A DNA stretch of 64,000 nt. Origin: Coniferiporia sulphurascens. Taxonomy: Eukaryota > Basidiomycota > Agaricomycetes > Hymenochaetales > Hymenochaetaceae. The position numbers and the translations under genes are program-made. The DNA is taken from positions 992,001 through 1,056,000 of the forward strand of contig NBBA01000010.1 of assembly GCA_002794785.1 (NCBI GenBank), given 5' to 3'. Numbering within the stretch: position 1 is the first letter of the stretch; each line of letters starts with the position of its first letter. Under the pieces are notes generated by a model that had not been told where the DNA came from, made no database searches, and saw nothing but the letters and a program-made list of their open reading frames with translations. This document shows positions 36,376 through 46,637 of this stretch, one piece after another.

Positions 36376-37794
36376 TTTTTCTTGTATAATCAGACCTTAC
36401 AAAAGTACGTGTTAGAGGCCAACAGCCTCTCCCAATATTGGTCGCTAAGGAGTGCCTATGCTGTGTAACCGTACGGCCGCAGTTTCCACCATCCTGCGAA
36501 CTTGGCTGGCGAACTGCGGATTGTTCCCCTGTGAGTCGTTGTTTACGATTTTTATTCTGATATTTTATTATTTTATTATTTTATCGAATTTATTTTCCTA
36601 CGGCCGATTCTGTCTTTGCTTATGGATTCGGTGAGCGAGACACGGCAGCTCATTTTTCTTAAGAAGCCCACATACGGCTGAGCTTAGGAGGCCTGTCGAC
36701 GATTCCGGCGCTTGCTGCGCGCTTACCATTCTTCCACCCAAGCCTTCCCTGCTGGAGTCATGCGCCCCAAATCTAGGTCGTGGGGTGGAGAATTCAATGT
36801 ATAGCAACTATATTGGAAGTTCTCCGCTCTATCTCAGTCTGAGCGTAGTTTGTAATTTTCCCCTTTCTTGCATCCGCGTGGGAAGAACCGGGCCAAGATT
36901 AGTCCCGCGTCGAGCTCTGTCATTCGGCCCCGTGGCCGCTGCAGATGAGAAACGACGCTTTGGCGGTGAAACGTGGAGTGTGAATAAGTACCAGTTGCTG
37001 GCGTTCGTGAGTCAAGTGGTTAGAGCTCTGCGAGTGCATGGCTGCGCATTCTGGATTCGAGAAGGTTCTGGGTCCCTTGTACTCCTGTTTGCTCTGTCTG
37101 TGCTCCTGGTTCCTATTATGCACACCCATATTTGGGACCTTGACTCGATTGTACTGCATGCCCAGTGTGCCGGGTGGGTTTGTGCTGTTAGTGGGGATGC
37201 CGGGATATGCAGATATTGACGTGCGGAAACGTGGGGGACACGCTACACCAAGTCCGGCGAGAAGCCGGGCGTGCAAGTACCCACGTTTCAAGAAGATTCA
37301 TTATCGCATTTACACGATTGTGAATGCATGCACACACGCGCCCGTGCATCACGAGCGGGTGGCGAGCTTGGGGTAACGGTGACACTGGCATATCCCTCCC
37401 TACCGGCGCAACGCCAAAACTTCCTGCCGTTGTTCAGTAAGTAAACCAAGCTAAGCCGCTCTGGGGTCGACGCTGGCGTGCATACTATGAGTCGATGGCA
37501 CCGCCTTCCGCCCAAAATAAAGCATGAAATTTTATGAATTTTCTCACGTTACACGAACGAGTCCGTAACGAGTAGCGGGCGCTAAGACCCGAGAATACGG
37601 AGGGAACCGGTTCCTATCGTATGTATACGGTCGTGATTTGGTTCCTGGTTCTGACTACATATTGGCTGTGTGAATCATGAACAATTGCGCGGAATACATG
37701 TACATAGCCCTGCAGTGTTATGGGAACTTCGGTTTGCCCCCCTTGGAAGGAGATGATGGCTTGCTACGCGACGTTAGCCGAGGACGCAGATCAT

Positions 37795-37812
37795 TCACGT
37801 GATGATCACGTG
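37795..37812. promoter_or_regulatory. paired E-box TCACGTGA-TGA-TCACGTG
   Basis: Two CACGTG cores lie 11 bp apart, start to start, about one helical turn. No gene start is clear nearby, so function is open. Confidence 0.35.
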
Positions 37813-38144
37813 TATCGGACGCGCCCCTTTTCGTCCCTTAAATTCCGAGAAGTCTTATTTAATTTGGGGACGGCGTTTACTGCAGCGTCAGTCACCGAAG
37901 AATACCGTACGGCCGGAAGCCTGCTTCGTCTTGAAGCACCCCGCTTCTTTTTTCCAGCGCACTGTGGATGTGTTGTACAAGATGCAGTTCTATATTATAT
38001 TTAATACACGTTTCTTTGCGTACTAATCATGCCTGGTGTAATTGGCCTCTACTACATATTCGTCTCCCGGGGTACCTTCTTGTCTTATGTTCCGTGACGG
38101 ATGCCGTGCTTCGTCCTTGGCTAAGGCTAGCTGCTTCGCCCATA

Positions 38145-41012
38145 TCACTGTCCGATGTCGATCTTCCGCTTTCCTTTCGTATCTTCCGCATAGTTCTCGT
38201 AAAAGTTCGTAGACCCGTCCGAGTTCTCTCCTTCTTCCTCGCCACCAGTGTTCTCTCCGCCGCCGTACACCTCTCCGTCTCCATCGCTATCTGCATCACT
38301 CAAGATCGCCTCGCCAAACACTCCCGCGCCGCCCCCTGCCCCCTCCTTGCTGTCCTCAAACAGCCCTTCTCCAACTTGCCCTGCGCCTTCTCGCGCCGCT
38401 CCGGCACCGACGTCGCTCCCCCCCTTTCTCCATCCTACACCTTCCTCGCGCAGACGCGAGGACCCTGCACTCCCTCTCCGAGGCTTGCTTCTTTCCTTCG
38501 CGCCCGCGCCTCCCTCACCCCCGCCTAACGAGCTCATCCCTAAGCCCATTCCTTTGAGACCCTTCAGGAACTTGCTGTCTGGCCCTGCGCCTCCTGCGCC
38601 GCTGCTGCCCCGACGCCCCGGGCCGTCCCAGAAGTGATACGCCTGACTCTGCACGCCGTAACTTGCAGGGCGCACCTCAAGTAGATCCCCGCGCGCCACC
38701 TCGATCGCTGGAATCTCCGAGGCGGGGAGCCCGATAAGGTACGCGAGAAGGCAGCGAATGACAGAAGCATGGCCGATGATAAGCAGGTCTTCTTGCTCGC
38801 GCTCCAACTCAACGAGGATCGGTTCGAGACGGACTATCAATTTGTAAGGTATTATTAGCGGGGTTTCTGAGGATCAATTGAGGAAGGGAAGGGAAGGGGA
38901 GATAAATGCTCACTGCATAAGTCATGATAGCTCTCCGCACGCGGAGCACGGAAAGCATAGGGGTCGCGCAGGAAACGTGCCCATTCATCTGGATATCGAG
39001 CTTGCGCACTGTCAGGGGATAATCCGTCCCATACGCCCGGGTTGATCTCGCTCATTTGCTGCTTTTCCACTACCTTCACGGACGAGAAAAGCCGTGGCGT
39101 AGGGCCCGGACTCGCACTTACACTAACTGCGGGGATCGATCCATGAGGGACCCCGGCGGGCTTGAGATTCTGTTCCTGTGGGTGGGCTACCTCGACCTCC
39201 TTGCTAGTCGAATGCCCCACGGTGACTGCCTCGGGCATATGTAGTGTGGGAATTGAGGCCGACGACTGGCCCGCGACGCCAGCCGCCGCGTTTGTAACGG
39301 CGGTGAGTAACGGCGTCGATAGGCGCGACGCGGGGTTTGAGTATGATGGATTAGGCGTTCCCGCAGCAGAAGTTCCATACGTTGCTGCATGAGTAACGAA
39401 CGGCCATGCGGTATGGTGGGCGCGCCGCCGTGCCGATGTCCAAATCTAGGTCCAGCAATTGTTTAGCTAAATCCTTCCATTTCCCTTCGTTGTCCAAAAG
39501 GGGGGAACGAAGAGCAAAAATTGATAAAGTGCATCAAAGATCCACTCACCACCAATTTACGCTCCGCGGGATCCATACCCCGCGCCTCGAGGGCTTTCGC
39601 GCGCCGCTCAAGCACAAAATCCTTGAGACGTGCGGCGTACTCCCAGCCAGCAGGTGATAAATCCGAATCCGCCCTGTACGAGTGCTCGATGAGCGACTGG
39701 CCAGACTATTGTCCCGACGCGGCATTAGTACAACCGAGAAATACGAACGCCATAAATGGATAAAAATAAGAAACCGGACGGTGCGAAACGCCGGAGTAAG
39801 ATTGGAACGTACCCGAGCGAAATAGATCGTGCGGTATTTATTGTGGATATTCATGAGGAAGAATATAATTCGCGACTGTTTTCAAGTGATTGGGAGTCCA
39901 GACCCAGCCATGTAAGCGTACGTGAACATTTCATTCTTAATTAATGAAGTTGGGTTTAGAGCGCACCTGGAGGTACCCCTGGATTTTCTGCAGGCAAGAT
40001 TCGAAACACTGTTAGTATCTGAAGTAGGATAAACATGACCACTCACGTTGACCTCAATCTTGTCCCCTACCTGCGTTGAATTTGTCAGCTCTCGCGACAA
40101 CCTTGAGGCGTAGAATCGGAAGAAAGATGAATTAAGAAGCATTAAGAAGGACGCACGTTAAAGATGCGGATAAACGGCCAATCCGTTTCTTCTACGGGCT
40201 CATAATAACGTTCGTGGTCATGTATGCGTCGGTAATAGTCTTCAACGGCACGTTCTGGGTCCCAGGTTTTGTACTGAAACACAATATTATTCATCGGCAA
40301 GCTTGGAGCGATGACGGTCAACGCACATCTGGTGAAGATATTTTCACGCTCCTGATATTAGCCTCAACGATTTCCTTGTTATCGCATATGCTCTCTGTCA
40401 TTTAGCGTCAGCCTGGCCCCGAAGGAATGTATACACATGTTTGGAGAGCGGGGACGTACCAAGGAAAATAACGTGTATCCCCTTCTTGTCAAATCGCTCT
40501 GCAAGACCTTTGCGAGCGGCGCGTGTACCGTTGTTCGCATCGTAGATGACGACTTGTCCGCCACTCTCGAAGAAGCGCCAGATTTGCTGCTCACAACCCG
40601 CGGAGACGCTTGCACGTAGTGCTTGAGTGGCGGCACTTTTCTCGCCTTCTTGCGTTGCGCCGCGCAGGTAAAGAAGGGACATGTAAAAGAACAATTACAC
40701 CATTGATGATGACATCAATATCCAAGGCACGCCGTGACCGCTGCCGTCAACATGAAGCAGCCAGGAGAACTCCAGGTGAAACGCACCCATCGTGAAGTAA
40801 TCGTCAGGGATCTGTTGTGCACCGCCTAGTGTTTTCCTCCTGTAGTCACCAAGCGAGACGACGATCGTCTTGACGCCGAGCCAGCGCAGATAGCGCTCGA
40901 GTGCACGAGAGATGTGTGTCTTGCCACGCGCAGGGAGGCCGACGGTGACGACAAGGATCTTTCCCGCATGCCAGAGCAGACCCGAGGCGGTCGTATAGAG
41001 CGGCGCGGCCAT
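38145..41012 (-). CDS. 6-phosphofructo-2-kinase / fructose-2,6-bisphosphatase-like
   Basis: PFK-2 family enzyme that sets fructose-2,6-bisphosphate, the activator of glycolysis. Exon 1 (from 41012) carries the Walker A loop [19 protein letters not shown] and [10 protein letters not shown]; the following exons carry [20 protein letters not shown], then [11 protein letters not shown], and [19 protein letters not shown], all standard for the kinase half. The phosphatase half (from about 39,850) reads [25 protein letters not shown] across an intron, where active bisphosphatases have RHGES; by this splice the catalytic His is absent. Later residues are kept: ESYHDL and [22 protein letters not shown] long Ser/Pro/Ala-rich insert (about 39,030-39,390) and a Gly/Asp-rich C-terminal tail (38,150-38,560) are unusual additions. 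TGA at 38145-38147. This suggests a kinase-dominant enzyme like yeast Pfk26 (known to lack the phosphatase His), but the junction should be confirmed. Confidence 0.88.
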
Positions 41013-41349
41013 CGTGCAGGCGCTGACGAGAGGCTAATCGGTGTGAGCGAGTGTATGCGCAGCCTAGAGACTGGAGGAGAAAGGGCGCGTCGAGGGCGGC
41101 GGATGGGGATGAGCGGAGTAGTAACATCGGCCCGAGCCGGAACGTAGCCGGATTCTGATCCGACCCTGGTTACTTATGGCCCTCAGCTTTCTACGTATAA
41201 AATAACTGGCGCTGCGTTCAGTATTTCCTGTACAGGACTCGACAGTGATACATAGCGGGCTACAAGGATTGCCCTTTACAAATAAATACCAAATAGTTGA
41301 CCCACTATTACCACCAAACGTCGACGAACAGCAATACACAGCGGACGAC
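41013..41349. other. spacer between PFK-2 start and membrane protein stop
   Basis: Promoter side of the PFK-2 gene and 3' flank of the small membrane protein, both minus strand. Nothing else recognised. Confidence 0.5.
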
Positions 41350-41961
41350 TCATTGCATCTTGCGCACAGCAGACGTCAATGCCACAGTGGATTGCCACCA
41401 AAACACAAAGCCGAGTCCGACTATACCATGCAAGCTACCCCAAACGATTTCCGGAGTCATATTAAAGCTAAGAATAACCAAGTCGGAAATGAGAAACGAT
41501 CAAAAAGGAGATAAGAAAGACGCACGACTCAAAAAGGGCGCCAAGCGAGTGCGGAATGAAGCGTGGCGCCTGGTAAAGAATGGTGGATGCGATACAGTGA
41601 TAGACGGTGAAGCCAATGGCCAGCGCACGCTTGCCAGGCAGGAAATCTGCAAAAGCAACCGGGTCAGTAACCCCAGGTCTGGATAGCTTTGGGGAGCGAC
41701 GCACCAGGCAGGGAGAAGGATAAGAGCGCGGCAATGCATGAGGCGAACGAAAGGGCAGCGTAAAGTTTTAGGACGACAAGCGAGGTGTTGTTTAGGTCGA
41801 GGAAAGGAAGGTTAGCTGGCGACCATACGCCTTGAATTGCAACAGGGATTTCCAGTGCGATATGCAGCAGGAATACCACCGAGCTAGCGAAAATTTCAGC
41901 AAAAAAAGAGAGAGTATAGCATAAGGAGAACGCACAGAGGACTTTGGGTAGGCTGCGACAT
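41350..41961 (-). CDS. small membrane protein, four exons, conserved type, function unknown
   Basis: Pieced together from splice sites because each exon is short. Exon 1 starts at the ATG at 41961 (MSQPTQSPL), donor GTGCGT. Exon 2 reads VVFLLHIALEIPVAIQGVWS, then LVVLKLYAALSFASCIAALL, donor GTGCGT. Exon 3 reads DFLPGKRALAIGFTVYHCIA and YQAPRFIPHSLGALFES, donor GTGCGT. Exon 4 reads FNMTPEIVWGSLHGIVGLGF and VFWWQSTVALTSAVRKMQ, TGA at 41350-41352. All three introns are about 58 nt with AG acceptors, and the frame closes exactly, giving 148 aa with three to four TM helices and little else. I recall similar unnamed proteins in mushroom genomes, but cannot name a family. It is divergent from the Gin4-like kinase, with about 195 bp between starts. 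Confidence 0.8.
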
Positions 41962-42156
41962 GGCGGTAGGGAATGCAAACAATTAATCGGGAGACGGGCT
42001 CGGAGTAGGCGGAGCAATTCTCAGGTACACGGTCATGTGATTTCCGCAAACGTGACGCGCTCGCGTGCGTGTCCGCCACCTCGCCCCTTGCTCCCGACTA
42101 CGATCTCCCCCCTTTCCCCCGCGCACCCACATTACTCTACGGCGATACCTTCTTTA

Positions 42157-45100
42157 ATGCTCACACAAATTATGCCATTACAGTCTTCGGACGTCCAATC
42201 GCCCCCAAGGGCGCACCCCGTCCAGTACAAGGCTCCGCTTGGCACCCGTTGGGAGAAGGAAAAAGCGGGCGTCCCGCGCGGCACCTTTGACCTCGCTACA
42301 GACCCCAGCCAGATCGGACCTTGGGTGCTTGGCGAATGCGTTGGGAAGGGTGCCAGCGGACGCGTCAAGGTCGCTCGCCATTGTGAGACTGGCCAGATGG
42401 CTGCCGTGAAGATCCTGCCACTTGAAACCGTACTCTCATCCCGCCTCTCCCTTCGCACTCGTGAGAATAAAGCCGAGAAGCACCGCAACGGTATCGACAA
42501 AGAAATTATCATGATGAAGCTCATGGATCATCCGAACATCGTCCGCATCTTTGACGTCTTCGAAGGAGAACACGAGTTGTTCTTGGTTCTCGAGTATGTC
42601 GATGGCGGTGAACTTTTCGACTATCTTGTCAATCATGGCCGCATGGAACCACAGAAGGCTCTTTGCTACTTCAAGCAAATCATCTATGGACTTGCCTATG
42701 CACATGCGTTCGCCGTCATCCATCGTGACCTCAAGCCTGAGAACATCCTGATTGCTTCCTTCAACCCGCCGCATGTCAAGATCGCTGACTGGGGTATGGC
42801 CGCATTCGCGCCGCCTGAACACCATCTTGAGACAAGTTGCGGAAGTCCTCACTACGCAAGCCCTGAGATTGTCCGCGGTGAACCCTATTCTGGCACGGCA
42901 ACGGACATCTGGAGCTGTGGTGTTATTCTCTTCGCACTTATGACTGGGCGCCTCCCATTCGACGATAAGAACATCCGGGCACTCCTCCAGAAGGTCAAGA
43001 GCGGTAAATTTGAGATTCCGACCTACGTTTTTGCCGAAGCTGCTGATTTGATCCGTCGTATGCTTGTTGTTGATGTTGATAAGCGCATCACTATGGCTGA
43101 AATTCTGGTTCACCCGTTCCTGGCGCACTCGACCTCTGGGATGACTTATGTTGCCGCACCGTCCATCTCTGAGCTCGACAGACCACTACGCTCCAAGGCA
43201 CTTGTCAAGCAGGATCTCCTAAGCTCGCTGCTGCTTATCTGCGCTGGTTCTACTTACGACGAAATTGTCGCTGAGCTGCTTAGTCCACCTGGCCAAGGCT
43301 CACTTACCAAGGCGCTGTACTTTCTTCTTGCTAGACATCGTGAACGGACGCTCGAGGAATATGGCATGCAAAGTATTTTCTCTAGCGATGGCTACAACAT
43401 CAGACATTATATCGCGCCGCCCATGAAAAGCCGAACCGCGCCTGCGCAAGCAACCTCGGTGCTATCTGCAACTCCAGCTAATTCGGGATACGCAGAGAGC
43501 GCCATACAGCCCTCTGAAATCCACACAAGTCGACTCGCGCCTGCTCCTCCATCCCCACTCTCACCGGGAGGACCTGTACCCGAATCACCCTCCCCATTAC
43601 CTACGACTTCCCGCACACGTCCACCTTCTCCTCTTGGCCCACGCAGCCCGCAATCATCACATCTTACCCATAAAACGCGACCAGTGTCGTCTCCACCGCT
43701 GCCGCACGATACCCACCAGGGAGCGGACGGACGAGATGGAGATTATGGGAACATAAAGATGTCCTCGCATAATTCTCACCCAAACAAGAGTCACCGTCGG
43801 ACTCGTCCACGAACCCAAACTGTTGACGGACTTCCATTCAGTCAGCAACGATATGACCCTGCGGCGGCAACTTCACCTCTCAACGCGTTCTACCCTGGCT
43901 CGCCGCGCGTACACAGCCAAGCACCAATGCTCCCGCCACTGGACATCGCTGGCAGCGGTGGAAACGGAGATGTACCTGCAAGCGGGGCTTCGTGGCTCGT
44001 AAAGCCAACTGTGGAGGATCCCGCGTTGCAACGCGCGATAGATGATGTCGCAAAGAATTTCGGGGTGCTCATGTCCGAGGGCCAGCAGAGAGTGGGACTA
44101 GGTTTCGCAGGACCGGAGCTCGAAGATATCTTGGAAGATTCGAATTCGAACAGAGCCATTGACGAGCATCAAGAAGTCTCAAGTCCAAAAAAGCTGGGGG
44201 ACGCGCACACGAATTCACCGGCAACAGACTTCAGGTACAGTCTACCGAACAGGAAGACAATTAATCTCATTTCTTCGGGCTTGGCTGTTCATAAGGAAGA
44301 GGAAGAGGACAAGGAAAACGTGCACCGTGGAAGGAGTGGGAGCTGTACATCGTCTGCTATACGTGATCCGCAATCAAGGTTTGGGTCCGATGGCGTGAAC
44401 TTCCGGGAAAGGCAAGACGACAGCCAAGAATGTAGGGATGATAATTGCGGCGAAAATGGTGATGGAGAGGACGACAGCTACATGAAAATTGAGAAGGCGG
44501 ACGTCGAGCAGCATGTTGCAGTAGCGTCTACGAAAGTCGGTGGCCATGCACGAAACAGGCCTACGCGGATCAGACGTAAGTGTTTTTATCCTCAGTCTCC
44601 TTGTCGTCTAGCTCACTACATTTTCACTACTTGTTTCCCCACGTAGACCTAAACCAAACTACTTCTGCGGTCTCTCGCTCTGACTTCAGCGCTGTGGCTA
44701 GCCAAGGGACGAGCGCGCGACATGCGCACACTGTTTCTGAGCCCACCGGATCGACCAGCACGGCATTACTTGCTGCTCCCGCAGGTGCAGTAGGCGAAGT
44801 GAAAGGCTGGTTCGCCAACCTGTTCAACTGGAAGGCGCAACAATACGTCCTCCATTCAGTAGACAACTGTCTTATAACTCGCGATGAGACGGCGCGCGTA
44901 TTGCAAATGCTCGGCTGTCATGTTATGCTGGAGGATGCGCAAGGGTGGGGCATCTTGAGGTGTCGAATGGACGAAATATTTGGTGATTATCAATTTCTTC
45001 TGTTCGATTCTCGTATTGATTGCGGTGCTATATACTCCCTTTACTTGAAGATTCAAACACAGGCACCGCGACGATGAAGCCTGTAAGATTCCGCGTCGAA

Positions 45101-45418
45101 TTCAGCCCCATCCTGGGGTATACGCATCAAAGCCACCTAAACGTACCTGCGCAGTCGCAACCTCATCCGCAGGCCTTCGGCACGATCCCTAGTGGACCAG
45201 GCAACGCTAACTCTGCCGCCCCGAAGCGCGTGTCAGCGAAGGGCGCGGCACCGTTTGCGTCGACACTCGTACTCGTGCAGGAGAAGGGCGCGCTATCTAC
45301 GTTCAAGCAGGTGCATGCACGCCTGCGCGCAGAGTGGCGGGGGCGTGATCCTCTACGTTCGCCGGAGGTCGGCGGCGCAGCGACACCGTTGATCGGGACG
45401 ACCCCGCGCCTAAGGTAG
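42157..45418 (+). CDS. Gin4/Hsl1-like CAMK-family protein kinase
   Basis: Ser/Thr kinase of the Nim1-related group (Gin4, Kcc4, Hsl1), which links septins and cell shape to mitotic entry by restraining Swe1/Wee1. The start is the ATG at 42157 (MLTQIMPLQSS; a second Met five codons on is possible). The kinase domain spans about residues 55-322: glycine loop VGKGASGRVK, Lys in AAVKIL (about 83), HRDLKPEN (about 189), ADWGMAAF in place of DFG (about 211), CGSPHYASPE and DIWSCGVILFALMTGRLPF. A Ser/Pro-rich linker of about 500 residues follows. The second exon (after the intron at about 44,577-44,646) has VKGWFANLFNWKAQQYVLHS. The third exon (after the intron at about 44,984-45,073) has MKPVRFRVEFSPILGY and LSTFKQVHARLRAEW, a C-terminal membrane/septin-binding KA1-like fold. 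TAG at 45416-45418; total about 1,040 aa. Confidence 0.92.
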
Positions 45419-46637
45419 CTACCACTCTCTATGCAGATTACGGACCCAGACACGGTGGCCCCTGGTCCTGTTCACGAAGAAAGGAGGAGGTTTGTGTCGC
45501 ATATTATTGACCGGATCCCGGCGGCTCGAGTCCCGCCCCTTCTCTTCATCATTCATTTTGTTATACCCGTTCTTGTCTTCAAGAATTTATTTCATTTCCC
45601 CGTTAGACCGTTGAATCCCCCGTTAGACCGTAGATTTTCTAAACTTGGGGGGCGCGTACGCAGTAGACGCCCTGGTGGCACACCACCATACTATATATCT
45701 GTCTAAAGTTGTACGATTTTCGGACTAGCAGACCGCGTGTAATGTAGATGTACGAGCAGAGCAGAGTACTGGAGTAGCAATTAATTCAACTGTACTCCCT
45801 ATCCCTCTAGTGTGATTATTAATAGACTCTTCACGACAAAACGGTAAGGAAAGCGATGTTTCTATGAGGTCCTCACCCGAGCGGGCGGGCGAACCCAATT
45901 TTGTCAGCCTGAACGCACACGGCAACCTCAAGTCAAACAAGGTAGCGAACGGCACAGACACCTTCGAGATGCATGACGCATATATACAATACGGGCTACA
46001 CAAGTACAACAACAGACCCTCCTGAGAATAGGGATAAGAAACAAGAAGACAAGGGACGGGAACGGGACGGGTAGAAACAGTGTGAGAAGTGCCACGACAC
46101 AACACTACACGGCAAGAACAGGACAAAAACAGAGGACAGGGGCAAGAATGGGAAGCATAGAAACATTTATTAGGTAAACTGAACGAGGGTGGAAGTGAGG
46201 CGCTTATTGGAAGATGAGACCCGACGGGGCGCGGGGCACGGCGGATGCGTAGGTGAGGTCTACAGGTAGTGGGCGGCAGGAAAAGGAGGAGGAAGAGTAA
46301 AGGAAAGAAAAGGGAAAATATCCATATCCATAGTAATAGTATATGACGTGCATAATCGGAGCGTATGTGCGAGGGGAGGGCCGGGCTGAGCTGTCCGCTA
46401 ATTATACCACAGTAGCGTCTGCCGCTGCGTCGTCAAGTATGCCCACAGGCCCGGACGCCCAATTGGAGGGTGTGATGAACAAAATCTGAAGGAAGAGTTA
46501 AAGGGGGAAAGGCACCAATAGAAAGCGAGATGATTGTGAGAAAAGAACACGAACGGCAGGCACCAGGGATCCGCAGAGTACAGGAAAGGGAGAAAAGAAG
46601 TAAACCTCTCACATCCTCACGCCCTGCCCTATGCACC
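45419..46637. other. intergenic between convergent kinase and RING genes
   Basis: The two genes converge here, so both 3' UTRs lie in this stretch. No further gene or RNA recognised. Confidence 0.5.

Larger units (their letters stand above)
33170..38144. other. 5-kb gene-poor region
   Basis: No gene supported. The longest frame (35029-35385, 118 aa) has no domain. It holds a TATA-like ACTATATAA near 33,629 without a clear gene behind it, an ATTT microsatellite near 36,335, A/T runs near 36,560, and a double E-box at 37,795. Confidence 0.45.

Noticed and set aside
42436..43128. 230-aa minus-strand open frame
   Set aside because: It lies wholly antisense to the kinase domain of the Gin4-like gene and has no domain, so it is a codon-bias shadow.
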